Counted from the first letter of the stretch, positions 7,081-14,108 are shown. The stretch is 14,165 bases of DNA from CAVORB01 sp964395315 (GCA_964395315.1 CAYNBI010000096.1:1-14165), one strand, 5' to 3'. The notes: generated by a model from the letters alone, not told the origin. Made by a program: numbers and translations.

Positions 7081-8469
7081 ATGCTCGACCTGATCCACCA
7101 CGCCGCCACCCGATTCGCCGAGCTGGCCTGGGGACCCTGGCTGCTGGTGCTCCTGCTCGGCGGCGGCACCTTCTTTCTGCTCTACTCCCGCCTGGTGCCG
7201 CTACGCTATCTCCCCCATGCCTGGGATCTGCTGCGGGGGCGCTACGATGACCAACTCGCCCCCGGTGACGTCACGCACTTCCAGGCCTTGTCGTCCGCCC
7301 TGGCCGGGACCATCGGCATGGGCAACATCGGCGGGGTCGCCCTGGCCATCGCCGTGGGCGGACCCGGGGCGGTGTTCTGGATGTGGATGAGCGCGATCGT
7401 CGGCGTCGCCACCAAGTTCTTCACCTGCACCCTGGCGGTGCTCTACCGGGGGCCGGACAGCCGCGGACATCTGCAGGGCGGTCCCATGTACGTCATCCGC
7501 GAGGGGCTCGGACGGCGCTGGCTGCCGTTAGCCTATCTCTTCAGCGTCGCGGGCCTCATCGGCTGCCTTCCCGCGTTCGGGGCCAATCAGCTGGTTCAGG
7601 TCCTGCGCGAGGTGGTCTTCGTCCCTGCGGGTCTGCTCGCCGAGGGCCGGGACGGATTCGTCTTCAACCTGGGCGCGGGCATCGTCCTCGCCGTGTTGAC
7701 GGCGCTGGTGGTGTTTGGGGGGCTGCAGCGGCTCGCCGCGGTCTCCAGCCGACTCGTCCCCTTCATGACCCTGCTTTACTGCGGTGGGGCCGCGGTCGGC
7801 CTGCTGCTCAATTTCGGGCAGGTGCCCGGCGCGCTCGCCCTGATCGTGCAGGACGCCTTCACCGGCACGGCCGCCGCCGGCGGCGCGCTCGGGAGCGTGA
7901 TCCTCTACGGGGTACAGCGCGGGACCTTCTCCAACGAGGCCGGCATCGGCACCGAGGCCCTGGCCCACGGGGCGGCGAGGACCCGAGAGCCGGTGCGCGA
8001 GGGGCTGGTGGCGATGCTGGGGCCCATCATCGATACCCTCGTCATCTGTACGGCCACGGCGCTGATGATCCTGCTGTCCGGGGCCTGGCAGACCAGCGGT
8101 GCCAGCGGCGTGACCCTGACCGCAGCGGCCTTCGGCGAGCTCCTCGGCCCAGCCGGTCACCTGATCATCGTGGTCTCGGTGGTTTGCTTCGGCGTCACCA
8201 CCCTCTTCACCTACTCCTACTACGGGACCAAGTGCTTCGGCTTCCTTTTCGGCGCCGAGCGCCAGGACTGGTACCGATGGGTCTACGTCCTGTTCATCGT
8301 CCTGGCCGCGGTGGTCACGCTGGAGGCCGCCATCGGCATCATCGACGGCGCCTTTGCCCTGATGGCGATACCGACCATGGTCTCCACCTTGCTGCTGGCG
8401 CCCAAGGTCCAGGAGGCCGCGGAGCGCTACTTCTCGGGTCTGCGGCGGGCGGAAAGCCAGCGCGCCTGA
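7081..8469 (+). CDS. AgcS-family sodium:alanine/glycine symporter
   Basis: Integral inner-membrane transporter of 462 residues with about ten or eleven hydrophobic segments. It is expected to import alanine or glycine (possibly serine) with sodium. Family signatures are clear: GTIGMGNIGGVALA (76-89), GGPGAVFWMWMSAIVG (93-108), LQGGPMYVIREG (131-142) and the long signature starting GTFSNEAGIGTEALAHGAA (281-299) and running to PIIDTLVICTATALMIL. The last helices end in PTMVSTLLLAPKV. It is the last gene of the plus-strand run and converges on the lipid transport operon with 20 bases between. No clear Shine-Dalgarno sequence precedes the ATG; a GC-rich imperfect hairpin (7050-7070) sits just upstream. 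The exact amino acid carried cannot be settled from sequence. Confidence 0.93.
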   Translation: MLDLIHHAATRFAELAWGPWLLVLLLGGGTFFLLYSRLVPLRYLPHAWDLLRGRYDDQLAPGDVTHFQALSSALAGTIGMGNIGGVALAIAVGGPGAVFWMWMSAIVGVATKFFTCTLAVLYRGPDSRGHLQGGPMYVIREGLGRRWLPLAYLFSVAGLIGCLPAFGANQLVQVLREVVFVPAGLLAEGRDGFVFNLGAGIVLAVLTALVVFGGLQRLAAVSSRLVPFMTLLYCGGAAVGLLLNFGQVPGALALIVQDAFTGTAAAGGALGSVILYGVQRGTFSNEAGIGTEALAHGAARTREPVREGLVAMLGPIIDTLVICTATALMILLSGAWQTSGASGVTLTAAAFGELLGPAGHLIIVVSVVCFGVTTLFTYSYYGTKCFGFLFGAERQDWYRWVYVLFIVLAAVVTLEAAIGIIDGAFALMAIPTMVSTLLLAPKVQEAAERYFSGLRRAESQRA

Positions 8470-8486
8470 CAGGGGGCATCGGCGCG
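8461..8486. terminator. Possible bidirectional hairpin between convergent genes
   Basis: CGCGCC (8461-8466) pairs perfectly with GGCGCG (8481-8486) across a 14-base loop. It spans the stop codon of the symporter gene and the 20-base gap before the convergent lipoprotein gene. There is no T-run on either side, so it is a weak terminator candidate. Confidence 0.25.
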
Positions 8487-8489
8487 TCA

Positions 8490-9122
8490 TCAATCCTTGT
8501 TGCTGGCTTGCAGGGGCAGCGATTGGATGTCGCGTACTACCTCGGCGACCAGCCTGGCGGTCAGCCGGTCGAAGGCCTTCACCATGCCCTCCGGGGTGCT
8601 CTCGATGGTCGGCTCCTCCCCCGCGTAGCCCTTGGATACCAGGGAGCGGCGGTCGTCGCCGCGAATCAGGGTGAGATTGAGCTCAACCCGCACGCGCGGG
8701 GGGTGGTCCGTCGGCAGGTGCTCGAAGCGTGTCACCTCGCCACCGAGCAGATAGTCGGAGCGCGCGCGCTGCGCGGGCGTGATGACGACGGCGAAGCGGT
8801 GGGCCTCGCGCAGGGCGGCGGTCAACTCGCGCGCTATCGCCCTTCCTGGGGGCTCTTCCCACAACAGCAATGGGTAGCGCCTCACCTCCAACGGCTCCTC
8901 GGCGGTGCGGTAGACGATCTGGCGCCCGCCGAGAAAGCCACGCGCAGCGAGGTCGTTCACCAGCAGGGTTGCGCCCGCCACCGGTTTTCCGGGTGTGACC
9001 GGAACGGCCGGCTCGAGGGCGAAGAACCTGTCGCGGCTGGCGGGCTCTGGCGCGCCGCAGGCGGCCAGAAGCAGGGCCGTGATGATCGGGGGGAGACAAC
9101 GACGGCAGGTCAGCGGAACCAT
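8490..9122 (-). CDS. ABC-type transport auxiliary lipoprotein (PqiC/YmbA-like)
   Basis: Outer-membrane lipoprotein of 210 residues. A signal sequence ends in the lipobox LAAC with the lipidated cysteine at C22; the next residue is Gly, not Asp, which favours sorting to the outer membrane. The mature part fits the ABC transport auxiliary lipoprotein family, with a DRFFALEP opening, RQIVYRTAEEPLEVRRYPLLLWEEPP in two blocks around residues 73-98, and a C-terminal amphipathic helix. Such proteins accept or gate lipid delivered by an MCE protein. Its ATG overlaps the end of the MCE gene by 13 bases, so translation is probably coupled. It is the last gene of the operon and lies next to the convergent symporter. 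Confidence 0.87.
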   Translation of the reverse strand: MVPLTCRRCLPPIITALLLAACGAPEPASRDRFFALEPAVPVTPGKPVAGATLLVNDLAARGFLGGRQIVYRTAEEPLEVRRYPLLLWEEPPGRAIARELTAALREAHRFAVVITPAQRARSDYLLGGEVTRFEHLPTDHPPRVRVELNLTLIRGDDRRSLVSKGYAGEEPTIESTPEGMVKAFDRLTARLVAEVVRDIQSLPLQASNKD

Positions 9123-10204
9123 GGTGTCTGCTCCTCCTGCTCGCGGCCCCTGATGATGACCGCCGGATTGTTGCGCAGGTCGCGCGCCAGGGCGGACAGG
9201 TCGCGTGTGGCGTCCTCGATGTTGGTAAGGATCGGCGCCAGGGTCGCCGCCAGCTCCTGCATCAGGTACTGGGCGTCGTCCAGGGAGCGCTCGATCGCCG
9301 GCCGGTTGTCGCTCACCAGGCCGCGGATGTCGACCGCGAGGTCACCGTAGTTCCTGACCGTGCGCTGGACGTCTGCGGTCTGTCCCTCAAGACCGGAGGA
9401 TACCTGGGCCAGGTTCTCCGACAGCTGCTCGACGGCCGTCATGATGGCCTTGAGCTGCTCCGGGTTGACCGCCCGCGTGATCTCGGCGGAGAGCTGCTGC
9501 AGGTTCTCGAACACGCCCGCCAGGCGCTCGCGGTTCCCGGCATTGTCCCCGCCGGTGCCGAGCAGGTCCTCGATGGTCTTGATCTGCTGCTGAATGCTAG
9601 CGAGCGCCGGCGCGATGGTCTCGTCGACCATTGACTGGAGCGAATCCGTCAGCGCCGCGAGCTGTGTCATGAGATTCGTCTCCCTGCGGGTGGAGGCGAT
9701 CACGCCCCCATCGGCGAGCAGCTCGTCCGCGGTTCCGGGCTGGATCTTGATCGCATCGCCCTGGAGCAGCCCCGCGGAGCCCGGCTGGGCGAGGCTGTCC
9801 TCGGGGATCGGCCAATCTTGCCGGATGCGCAGGGTCGCGCGGAAGCAGGGCATCCGGCGCGGTCTCTCGACCGCTCCCTCCTCGGGCGGTGGGCAGCGGG
9901 CGGCTTCACCCCCATCCCGGTTAGCGAACACGGGTCTCATCGACTCGACGATACCGATGACGTATCCGCCCTGGATGATCTGGGTTCCCGTCGAGAGCCC
10001 GGATGCGTCGGCGAAGTAGGCATTCAATCGGTAAGCGCCGCCGAGCAGGCCGGGGATCAGGACGGTCAGGACACCGAGGGTTACGGCCGCCATGGCGAGC
10101 ACGAACAGGCCCGCCAGCATCAGGTCGCGCCGGTGACGGTCCGCCGTGCGTTTTCCCGGGGCGCCGATCTCGGGAGGCGAATAGAGCCGTTCCAGCCGGC
10201 TCAT
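9110..10204 (-). CDS. MCE-domain lipid transport protein (MlaD/PqiB-like)
   Basis: Periplasmic substrate-binding component of an Mla-type transporter, 364 residues. One transmembrane anchor lies at about 28-52, then one MCE domain (about 57-175), then a long, mostly helical tail (about 185-345) likely to form a coiled coil or bridge, and a terminal RNNPAVIIRG motif that is common in the family. The MCE domain has an insertion at about 90-121, rich in Pro, Arg and Glu, with cysteines at 104 and 120. The start is the ATG at 10204, which overlaps the ATPase stop codon in the ATGA arrangement; a longer in-frame extension into the ATPase gene is an artefact of reading through. Its end overlaps the lipoprotein gene. 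MCE proteins form hexameric rings that bind lipid tails and pass them across the periplasm; direction of transport is not readable from sequence. Confidence 0.9.
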   Translation of the reverse strand: MSRLERLYSPPEIGAPGKRTADRHRRDLMLAGLFVLAMAAVTLGVLTVLIPGLLGGAYRLNAYFADASGLSTGTQIIQGGYVIGIVESMRPVFANRDGGEAARCPPPEEGAVERPRRMPCFRATLRIRQDWPIPEDSLAQPGSAGLLQGDAIKIQPGTADELLADGGVIASTRRETNLMTQLAALTDSLQSMVDETIAPALASIQQQIKTIEDLLGTGGDNAGNRERLAGVFENLQQLSAEITRAVNPEQLKAIMTAVEQLSENLAQVSSGLEGQTADVQRTVRNYGDLAVDIRGLVSDNRPAIERSLDDAQYLMQELAATLAPILTNIEDATRDLSALARDLRNNPAVIIRGREQEEQTPWFR

Positions 10205-10941
10205 GGCCTGCCCCGCAGAACATAGCGAAGCTCCAGACGCTCTTGCGTCGCATTCGCGAGCAAGGACGGCGGGCCGTCGAACAGGATGCGTCCGCGGTCG
10301 ATCACCGCCACGCGCTCGGCCTCGGCGAAGGGCAGTTCGGTGGTGTTTTCGGTCGCGATCAGGCTCAGGCTCCTGGTCGCCTGCTGCTCGCGCAGCAGAC
10401 CCAGGATCTCGGTTGCGCTGGCTGGGTCCAGGCCGTCCGTGAGCCCGTCCCAGATCAGGAGCTTGGGCTCGTGGATCAGGGCACGGGCAAGCTCCACCCG
10501 GCGCCGCTGGCCAAGGGAGAGGGAACGCGGCAAGTGGTTTTCCATGCCGTCGAGCTGCAGCTGGGTCATGGTCAGGCGCGCGGCGCGGGCCATCTCGGCC
10601 TGCGTCAATGGCCGATCGCGCAGGGGCAGCAGCAGGTTCTCGAGGACTGTCAGATCCTCCAGAAGGGAGCCCCCCTGGAGGACCGCACCGAGCAGGTCGC
10701 GCCGCAGGCGGCGCATGGCTCGGTCGTCGAGCGAGCCCAGATCCTGGCCGAAGACGCTGATACGGCCGGCGGACGGGGCATCGAGACCGAGTATCAGGCG
10801 CGCCAGCAGGCTTTTTCCGGCCCCGTTGGGGCCGACCAGGAGCAGCCAATGCCCGGCCTCGAGGACCAGTGAGATCCCCGACAGGGCACAATGATTGCCG
10901 ACATGTTGGAAGACGTTTTCCATCTCCAGCGCGTGCTCCAC
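10201..10941 (-). CDS. MlaF-like ABC transporter ATPase with degenerate catalytic residues
   Basis: Cytoplasmic nucleotide-binding subunit of 246 residues. Walker A GPNGAGKS (37-44), the Q-loop Q89, the Walker B aspartate D165 and the D-loop aspartate D172 are present. The signature motif is LSLGQ (141-145) instead of LSGGQ. The residue after Walker B, normally the catalytic glutamate, is G166 (LLIWDGLTDGLD), and the H-loop histidine is E198 (IATENTTE). By analogy with other ABC ATPases these losses should strongly reduce ATP hydrolysis while allowing ATP binding. The frame is otherwise intact with no frameshift or stop, which argues against simple decay. The start is GTG at 10941, eleven bases beyond the permease stop; an in-frame ATG at 10923 is a possible alternative. 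The MCE gene begins within its stop codon. Confidence 0.9.
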   Translation of the reverse strand: MEHALEMENVFQHVGNHCALSGISLVLEAGHWLLLVGPNGAGKSLLARLILGLDAPSAGRISVFGQDLGSLDDRAMRRLRRDLLGAVLQGGSLLEDLTVLENLLLPLRDRPLTQAEMARAARLTMTQLQLDGMENHLPRSLSLGQRRRVELARALIHEPKLLIWDGLTDGLDPASATEILGLLREQQATRSLSLIATENTTELPFAEAERVAVIDRGRILFDGPPSLLANATQERLELRYVLRGRP

Positions 10942-10951
10942 CGGCGCAATC

Positions 10952-11755
10952 TCAGGCCAGGACGAAGATCAGGTCCGTGAGCAGAATGGCCGTCACGGCG
11001 CCGATCATGGTCCGGGTCGCGGCTCGGGCGGCGCCTTGGGCGTCACGTCCGGCCATAGTGCCGTTCACGGTGGCGATGAGCGCGATCAGCAGAGCGAACA
11101 ACTGGGGTTTGGCCAGCGCCTCGAGCAGGTCCGCTGGGGTGAGGGCCTGCCGCACGGCGTCCAGGAAGAGCGTTGGGGGAATCCCGCCGATGCCCCACAG
11201 CCAGAGGACTGCCGAGGTAAAGGTAACGAGCGTTCCCCAGACGACGAAGGCGAAGGACATCAACAGCATGGCCAGCAGGGTCGGTCCGACGGTGAACTGG
11301 ATCGGGTTGATCCCGTTCACGAGCAGGCCGTCCATCTCGCCGCTCGCCGCCAGCCCCGCCTGTCGGACGGCGAGGGCAACCCCCGCGCGCCCGGCCACCA
11401 GGATACCCACCAGGATGGGCAGCAGCTCCATGAGCACGGTGTCGGCGATCGTCGTGAGGATCAGCTGCGGAAGATCGAACCGCATCAGCAGGGCGGCGGT
11501 CTGGTTGCCCAGAATCAGGCCTACGGCGGCCGTGACCAGGGTGATGGCCGGTAGAATGGATAGGCCGGCCTGGCGCAACGCGGAGGCGAAGGCCGGCAGG
11601 TCCAGGCGGGCGCGTCCGACCAGAATGCCGAGATAGAGGGCCAGGCAGGTCCTCAGGCAAACGGCGGCGAAACCGATTTGCTCGAGGGGACCGGTCGGGC
11701 CGGAGAACGGGCGCCTCGGAGGGGCTGGGATCTCGAGCTGTGCGGGCGCGGGCAT
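10952..11755 (-). CDS. MlaE-family ABC permease
   Basis: Inner-membrane permease of 267 residues, the first gene of the lipid transport operon. About five or six hydrophobic segments follow a proline-rich cytoplasmic N terminus. The MlaE-family core is visible as MELLPILVGILVAGRAGVAL (residues 109-128), then a divergent EMDGLLVNGINPIQF block (140-154) where typical members read more like an ID-L-MGVDP sequence. The C-terminal GAARAATRTMIGAVTAILLTDLIFV region is also typical. It should form the membrane dimer that contacts the MCE ring and the ATPase. The ATG at 11755 has no Shine-Dalgarno sequence, and no other Met occurs until residue 91, so it may be translated from a leaderless or very short-leader transcript. 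The gap to the upstream OmpA-like gene is 96 bases. Confidence 0.9.
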   Translation of the reverse strand: MPAPAQLEIPAPPRRPFSGPTGPLEQIGFAAVCLRTCLALYLGILVGRARLDLPAFASALRQAGLSILPAITLVTAAVGLILGNQTAALLMRFDLPQLILTTIADTVLMELLPILVGILVAGRAGVALAVRQAGLAASGEMDGLLVNGINPIQFTVGPTLLAMLLMSFAFVVWGTLVTFTSAVLWLWGIGGIPPTLFLDAVRQALTPADLLEALAKPQLFALLIALIATVNGTMAGRDAQGAARAATRTMIGAVTAILLTDLIFVLA

Positions 11756-11761
11756 GGGCGG

Positions 11762-11767
11762 ATTGTA
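11762..11767 (-). promoter_or_regulatory. Possible -10 element directly upstream of the permease start
   Basis: On the minus strand TACAAT (five of six matches to the -10 consensus) lies six bases before the permease ATG. If used, transcription would begin at or next to the start codon and give a leaderless mRNA, which would fit the lack of a Shine-Dalgarno sequence. No good -35 box is visible. Confidence 0.25.
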
Positions 11768-11825
11768 GAGCCATTGCGCGCAAAGCCCTAACCCGCGGAG
11801 GGCCGAGGCTCTGGCCGGATCGCGT

Positions 11826-11840
11826 CGCCGTTGGACGGCG
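11826..11840. repeat. Short perfect hairpin downstream of the OmpA-like gene
   Basis: CGCCGT and ACGGCG form a six-base stem with a three-base loop, 12 bases past the end of the OmpA-like lipoprotein gene and before the permease gene on the same strand. It lacks a T-run, so it may attenuate transcription or stabilise the 3' end, but it is not a clear terminator. Otherwise the 96-base gap holds only the -10-like hexamer near the permease start. Confidence 0.35.
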
Positions 11841-11851
11841 GTGGCTCAGCC

Positions 11852-12586
11852 TCAGCCTTGGTAGAGCTCCGCGCGGATCTCGATGCGGCGGTTCCGAGCC
11901 CGGCCCTCTTCGGTGTCGTTGCTCGCCACCGGTTCGCTCGCGCCCGCGCTCGCGGTGCGGATGTACGTCGGGTCGAGCCCGCCAACGGAGACCAGGTAGC
12001 GCTTGCTCGCTTCGGCCCGGCGCAAGCCGAGACCGTAGTTGTATTCGCTGCTCCCGACTGAATCGGTGTGACCGACGATCGTTAGCTGCTCCAGGCCCGC
12101 GCTGGCCCTGACGCGGCGGGCGAGGTCGTCGAGGGCGTACTTCATGTCGGGCTTGAGCCGGGCGCTGCCGAAATCGAACTCATCGCTGGCGAGATCGATC
12201 GTGTAGTTGCCGATAATGTCCTGACGACCGCCCAGGAGCTCGCTCTCGATGACGCAGACCGGGGCAAGCCTGATGCGGTAGTTTCGACCCGGCTCGATCA
12301 GCCCCCATCGCCGGCATTCGTTCAACCCCAGGAAATAGCCGAAAACGTACTCTCCGGGATCAAGCTGGAACGAATATTCCTGCCCCCCCCACAGGCCATA
12401 GATCTCCCTGCCGTCGATGAGGAAGGTCATCGGGACCGGAAAGCCCATGATGGACCCCTCGCGGTATACCGTCACGTTCGCGGGTGTGCCGAAACTGCCG
12501 GATACCCGCGGTTCATTGATGAGCCCAACCTTGAAGCCGCAGCCGCTGAGGGCAAACAGACAAACCAGAAGGCACGCTTTTTTCAT
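11852..12586 (-). CDS. OmpA-domain outer-membrane lipoprotein
   Basis: Lipoprotein of 244 residues. The signal sequence MKKACLLVCLFALSGC carries the lipobox LSGC with lipidation at C16, followed by Gly, favouring the outer membrane. The central region (about 30-120) is not one I recognise; its YREGSIMGFPVPMTFLIDG and YSFQLDPGEYVFG segments look like a small beta-rich domain, and it has cysteines at 91 and 111. The C-terminal OmpA-like peptidoglycan-binding domain (about 128-242) includes IVGHTDSVG and ends ARNRRIEIR; D175 and R190 lie 15 residues apart, matching the pair that holds diaminopimelate in OmpA-family proteins. It should tether the outer membrane to the wall. The ATG is preceded by only a weak purine-rich site (GAAACAAG). 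It lies upstream of the lipid transport operon on the same strand. Confidence 0.87.
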   Translation of the reverse strand: MKKACLLVCLFALSGCGFKVGLINEPRVSGSFGTPANVTVYREGSIMGFPVPMTFLIDGREIYGLWGGQEYSFQLDPGEYVFGYFLGLNECRRWGLIEPGRNYRIRLAPVCVIESELLGGRQDIIGNYTIDLASDEFDFGSARLKPDMKYALDDLARRVRASAGLEQLTIVGHTDSVGSSEYNYGLGLRRAEASKRYLVSVGGLDPTYIRTASAGASEPVASNDTEEGRARNRRIEIRAELYQG

Positions 12587-12649
12587 CTTGTTTCAACCAT
12601 GACGAGTGCGCGGACACAGTTGCCGCGCGGTGCGGTTTTCCCAGCCATC

Positions 12650-12679
12650 ACCGGGTCTGTCCCGAATGCACGACCCGGT
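12650..12679. repeat. Perfect 8-base inverted repeat upstream of the OmpA-like gene
   Basis: ACCGGGTC (12650-12657) and GACCCGGT (12672-12679) are exact complements across a 14-base loop, 64-93 bases upstream of the OmpA-like start codon. There is no T-run on either strand. It could be an operator or a 5' leader hairpin. Confidence 0.4.
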
Positions 12680-12865
12680 CCGCCGGGGACACCGCGCATG
12701 CTGTTCGGCCCCCGAGTCCTGCCGCATTCAGAGGCTGGTTGTCAATTCTACCCAATATCGCGCGAGAATCGCGTCGAACTGTCGGATGGAAGGCAGTCAG
12801 GCGGTCGCTGGGGATTTCAGGCGGCGGGCGTGCGAGAGGGGAATGGCGGCGATGAAGAGGAGAGA

Positions 12866-12914
12866 GGGCTCGAATCCGGATACGATTGCTCGCATTTGCC
12901 GGATTCTCGAGCCC
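12866..12914 (-). terminator. Probable intrinsic terminator of the HAD phosphatase gene
   Basis: A 14-base-pair stem pairs 12866-12879 with 12899-12914, interrupted only by a two-base bulge in the right arm, around a 19-base loop. It begins 9 bases after the HAD gene stop. On the minus strand the stem is followed by a pyrimidine-rich tail (TCTCTCCTCTTC) instead of a pure T-run. This would separate the HAD gene from the OmpA-like gene. Confidence 0.55.
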
Positions 12915-12923
12915 GGCGCGCGT

Positions 12924-13973
12924 TCAGGGCGAGGTCCCGGCACCGTGCGGGAAGACCTGACCCCAATCTGACTTCATGGAGACGACCGTCCAGCCCTCGT
13001 CGGCGGCCAGGTCGAGGGCTTTGTCCAGCTTGCCGAAGTGGCTCTCGCGGTCATAGGCGTACTCCCGCTCCGCGTCGTCGTGGTGGAGGATCAGGCCGAG
13101 GCGGCGTCCGTCGCCGGCCGTGGTCCACTTGAGCATCTGCAGGTCGCCGTCGGAGTTGCCGAAGGCAAGGATCGGTCGGCGGCCGATGTGCCGCTGGATG
13201 CCAACGGGCTTTCCCGTCTTGTCGTCGATGAAGGCGATTTTCGGCTCGCGGACGAGCACGGGCTCGCCGTCGCGCTCCTCGTACCTGAGCTCGATGGCGG
13301 AGCCTACGACCTGCTCGGGCGGGATGCCGTAGACGCGCTCGGTCCAGGGGCGCATGAAGTCGACGCCGCCGCCGGAGACGATGAAGGTCTTGAACCCATG
13401 GGCTCGCAGGTAGCTCAGCAGCTCCAGCATGGGCTGGTAGATGAGCTCCGTGTAGGGGCGCTCGAACCTCGGGTGCCGGGCCTTGGCGAGCCAGTCCGAG
13501 GCGATGCGCCCGAACTCCTCGCTGGTCATGCCGGCGTGGGTGGCCATGAGGAGCTGCATCAGGCCCTCCATGCCGGCCTCACCCAAGGCGGTCATGTCGC
13601 CTTCGAGTGCGGCCTTGAAGGGCTGCCGCTCCTGCCACTCCGGGTGCTGGGGCGCGAGGTCCTTCACCCGCTCCAGCACGAAGGCAAGCTGGGTGTACAT
13701 GGGTTGCTCGACCCACAGGGTGCCGTCGTTGTCGAACACTGCGATGCGCTCGGCGGGCGGGACATAGTCAGGCGAGCCCTGGGTGGTCACGGCGGTGACG
13801 AAGGTCAGTATCGACTGCTCGGTCGCGCCCGCGTTCCAGGAGGGGAGTGGATCTTCGGAAACCGCCGCGGTCGCGGCTAGCCAGCAGGCGCAGAGCAAGC
13901 CCATGACTCCGAGCCATAGCCCCGACCTCCCCTGAAGGTGTTCGCCCTGGTGGGATTCGTCGTTAGACATCAT
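12924..13973 (-). CDS. Exported HAD-superfamily phosphatase (phosphoserine-phosphatase-like)
   Basis: Predicted phosphohydrolase of 349 residues. A hydrophobic segment at about 19-37 acts as a signal peptide or membrane anchor; its LLCAC run may be an atypical lipobox (C30). All four HAD motifs are present: motif I DNDGT with nucleophile D81 and acid/base D83, motif II S200 in FIVSGGG, motif III K245 in REPKIAF, and motif IV FGNSDGD (271-277). The order and cap resemble phosphoserine-phosphatase-like members, but export suggests a periplasmic, broader-range phosphatase; the substrate is unknown. The first of two adjacent ATG codons at 13973 is favoured by AGAGGA at 13979-13984. A 135-base gap with two hairpins separates it from the partial gene upstream on the same strand. 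Confidence 0.88.
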   Translation of the reverse strand: MMSNDESHQGEHLQGRSGLWLGVMGLLCACWLAATAAVSEDPLPSWNAGATEQSILTFVTAVTTQGSPDYVPPAERIAVFDNDGTLWVEQPMYTQLAFVLERVKDLAPQHPEWQERQPFKAALEGDMTALGEAGMEGLMQLLMATHAGMTSEEFGRIASDWLAKARHPRFERPYTELIYQPMLELLSYLRAHGFKTFIVSGGGVDFMRPWTERVYGIPPEQVVGSAIELRYEERDGEPVLVREPKIAFIDDKTGKPVGIQRHIGRRPILAFGNSDGDLQMLKWTTAGDGRRLGLILHHDDAEREYAYDRESHFGKLDKALDLAADEGWTVVSMKSDWGQVFPHGAGTSP

Positions 13974-14006
13974 GCGGGTCCTCTCGATCGTGGTCGCAGC
14001 GATTCA

Positions 14007-14036
14007 CTTGGGGAGCGCCTTCACCTGACTCCCAAG
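14007..14036. repeat. Inverted repeat upstream of the HAD gene
   Basis: CTTGGG (14007-14012) plus GAG pairs with CTC plus CCAAG (14029-14036), giving an eight-base stem with one extra G in the left arm. It lies 34-63 bases upstream of the HAD start codon and just beside the stronger hairpin at 14041-14066, so it may sit in the 5' leader of that gene. Confidence 0.4.
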
Positions 14037-14040
14037 CGGC

Positions 14041-14070
14041 GCCCGGGCCGCATGCGCAGCCCGGGCTTTT
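14041..14070 (+). terminator. GC-rich hairpin followed by TTTT
   Basis: GCCCGGGC (14041-14048) and GCCCGGGC (14059-14066) form a perfect eight-base stem with a ten-base loop, followed on the plus strand by TTTT (14067-14070). In form it is a plus-strand intrinsic terminator, yet no plus-strand gene precedes it. On the minus strand it lies between the edge gene and the HAD gene, where it could reduce read-through, although no T-run follows in that direction. Confidence 0.45.
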
Positions 14071-14108
14071 GAGGTTAAGGACATCCCTGTCGCCCTTTCT
14101 TCTGGACG

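Larger units (their letters stand above)
12587..12923. other. 337-base intergenic region with hairpins, no gene
   Basis: This gap lies between the OmpA-like gene start and the HAD gene stop, both on the minus strand. It holds a perfect 8-base hairpin (12650-12679) and a strong terminator-like hairpin (12866-12914), listed separately. A minus-strand TTGACA (plus-strand positions around 12750) could be a -35 box for the OmpA-like gene but has no -10 box at a normal distance. The plus-strand frames running through here have low-complexity composition and overlap the HAD gene, so I do not call them. Confidence 0.5.

Noticed and set aside
7383..9350. A 655-codon plus-strand open frame
   Set aside because: It overlaps the symporter gene in another frame and runs antisense through the lipoprotein gene. 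Its Arg/Gly/Pro/His-rich composition is typical of shadow frames in GC-rich DNA, and both genes it covers are well supported.
10205..10891. A 5' extension of the MCE gene by 229 codons
   Set aside because: It would lie wholly inside the ATPase gene in another frame; the ATG at 10204, overlapping the ATPase stop, fits the family start and the operon spacing.
12866..12879. A tRNA T-arm-like sequence (GGCTCGAATCC)
   Set aside because: The five-base T-stem does not pair around it and no D-arm, anticodon arm or acceptor stem is present; the bases are explained by the larger hairpin.
12599..13132. A 177-codon plus-strand open frame over the intergenic gap
   Set aside because: It crosses the terminator-like hairpin, overlaps the HAD gene antisense and becomes a low-complexity Arg/Gly/Pro sequence.
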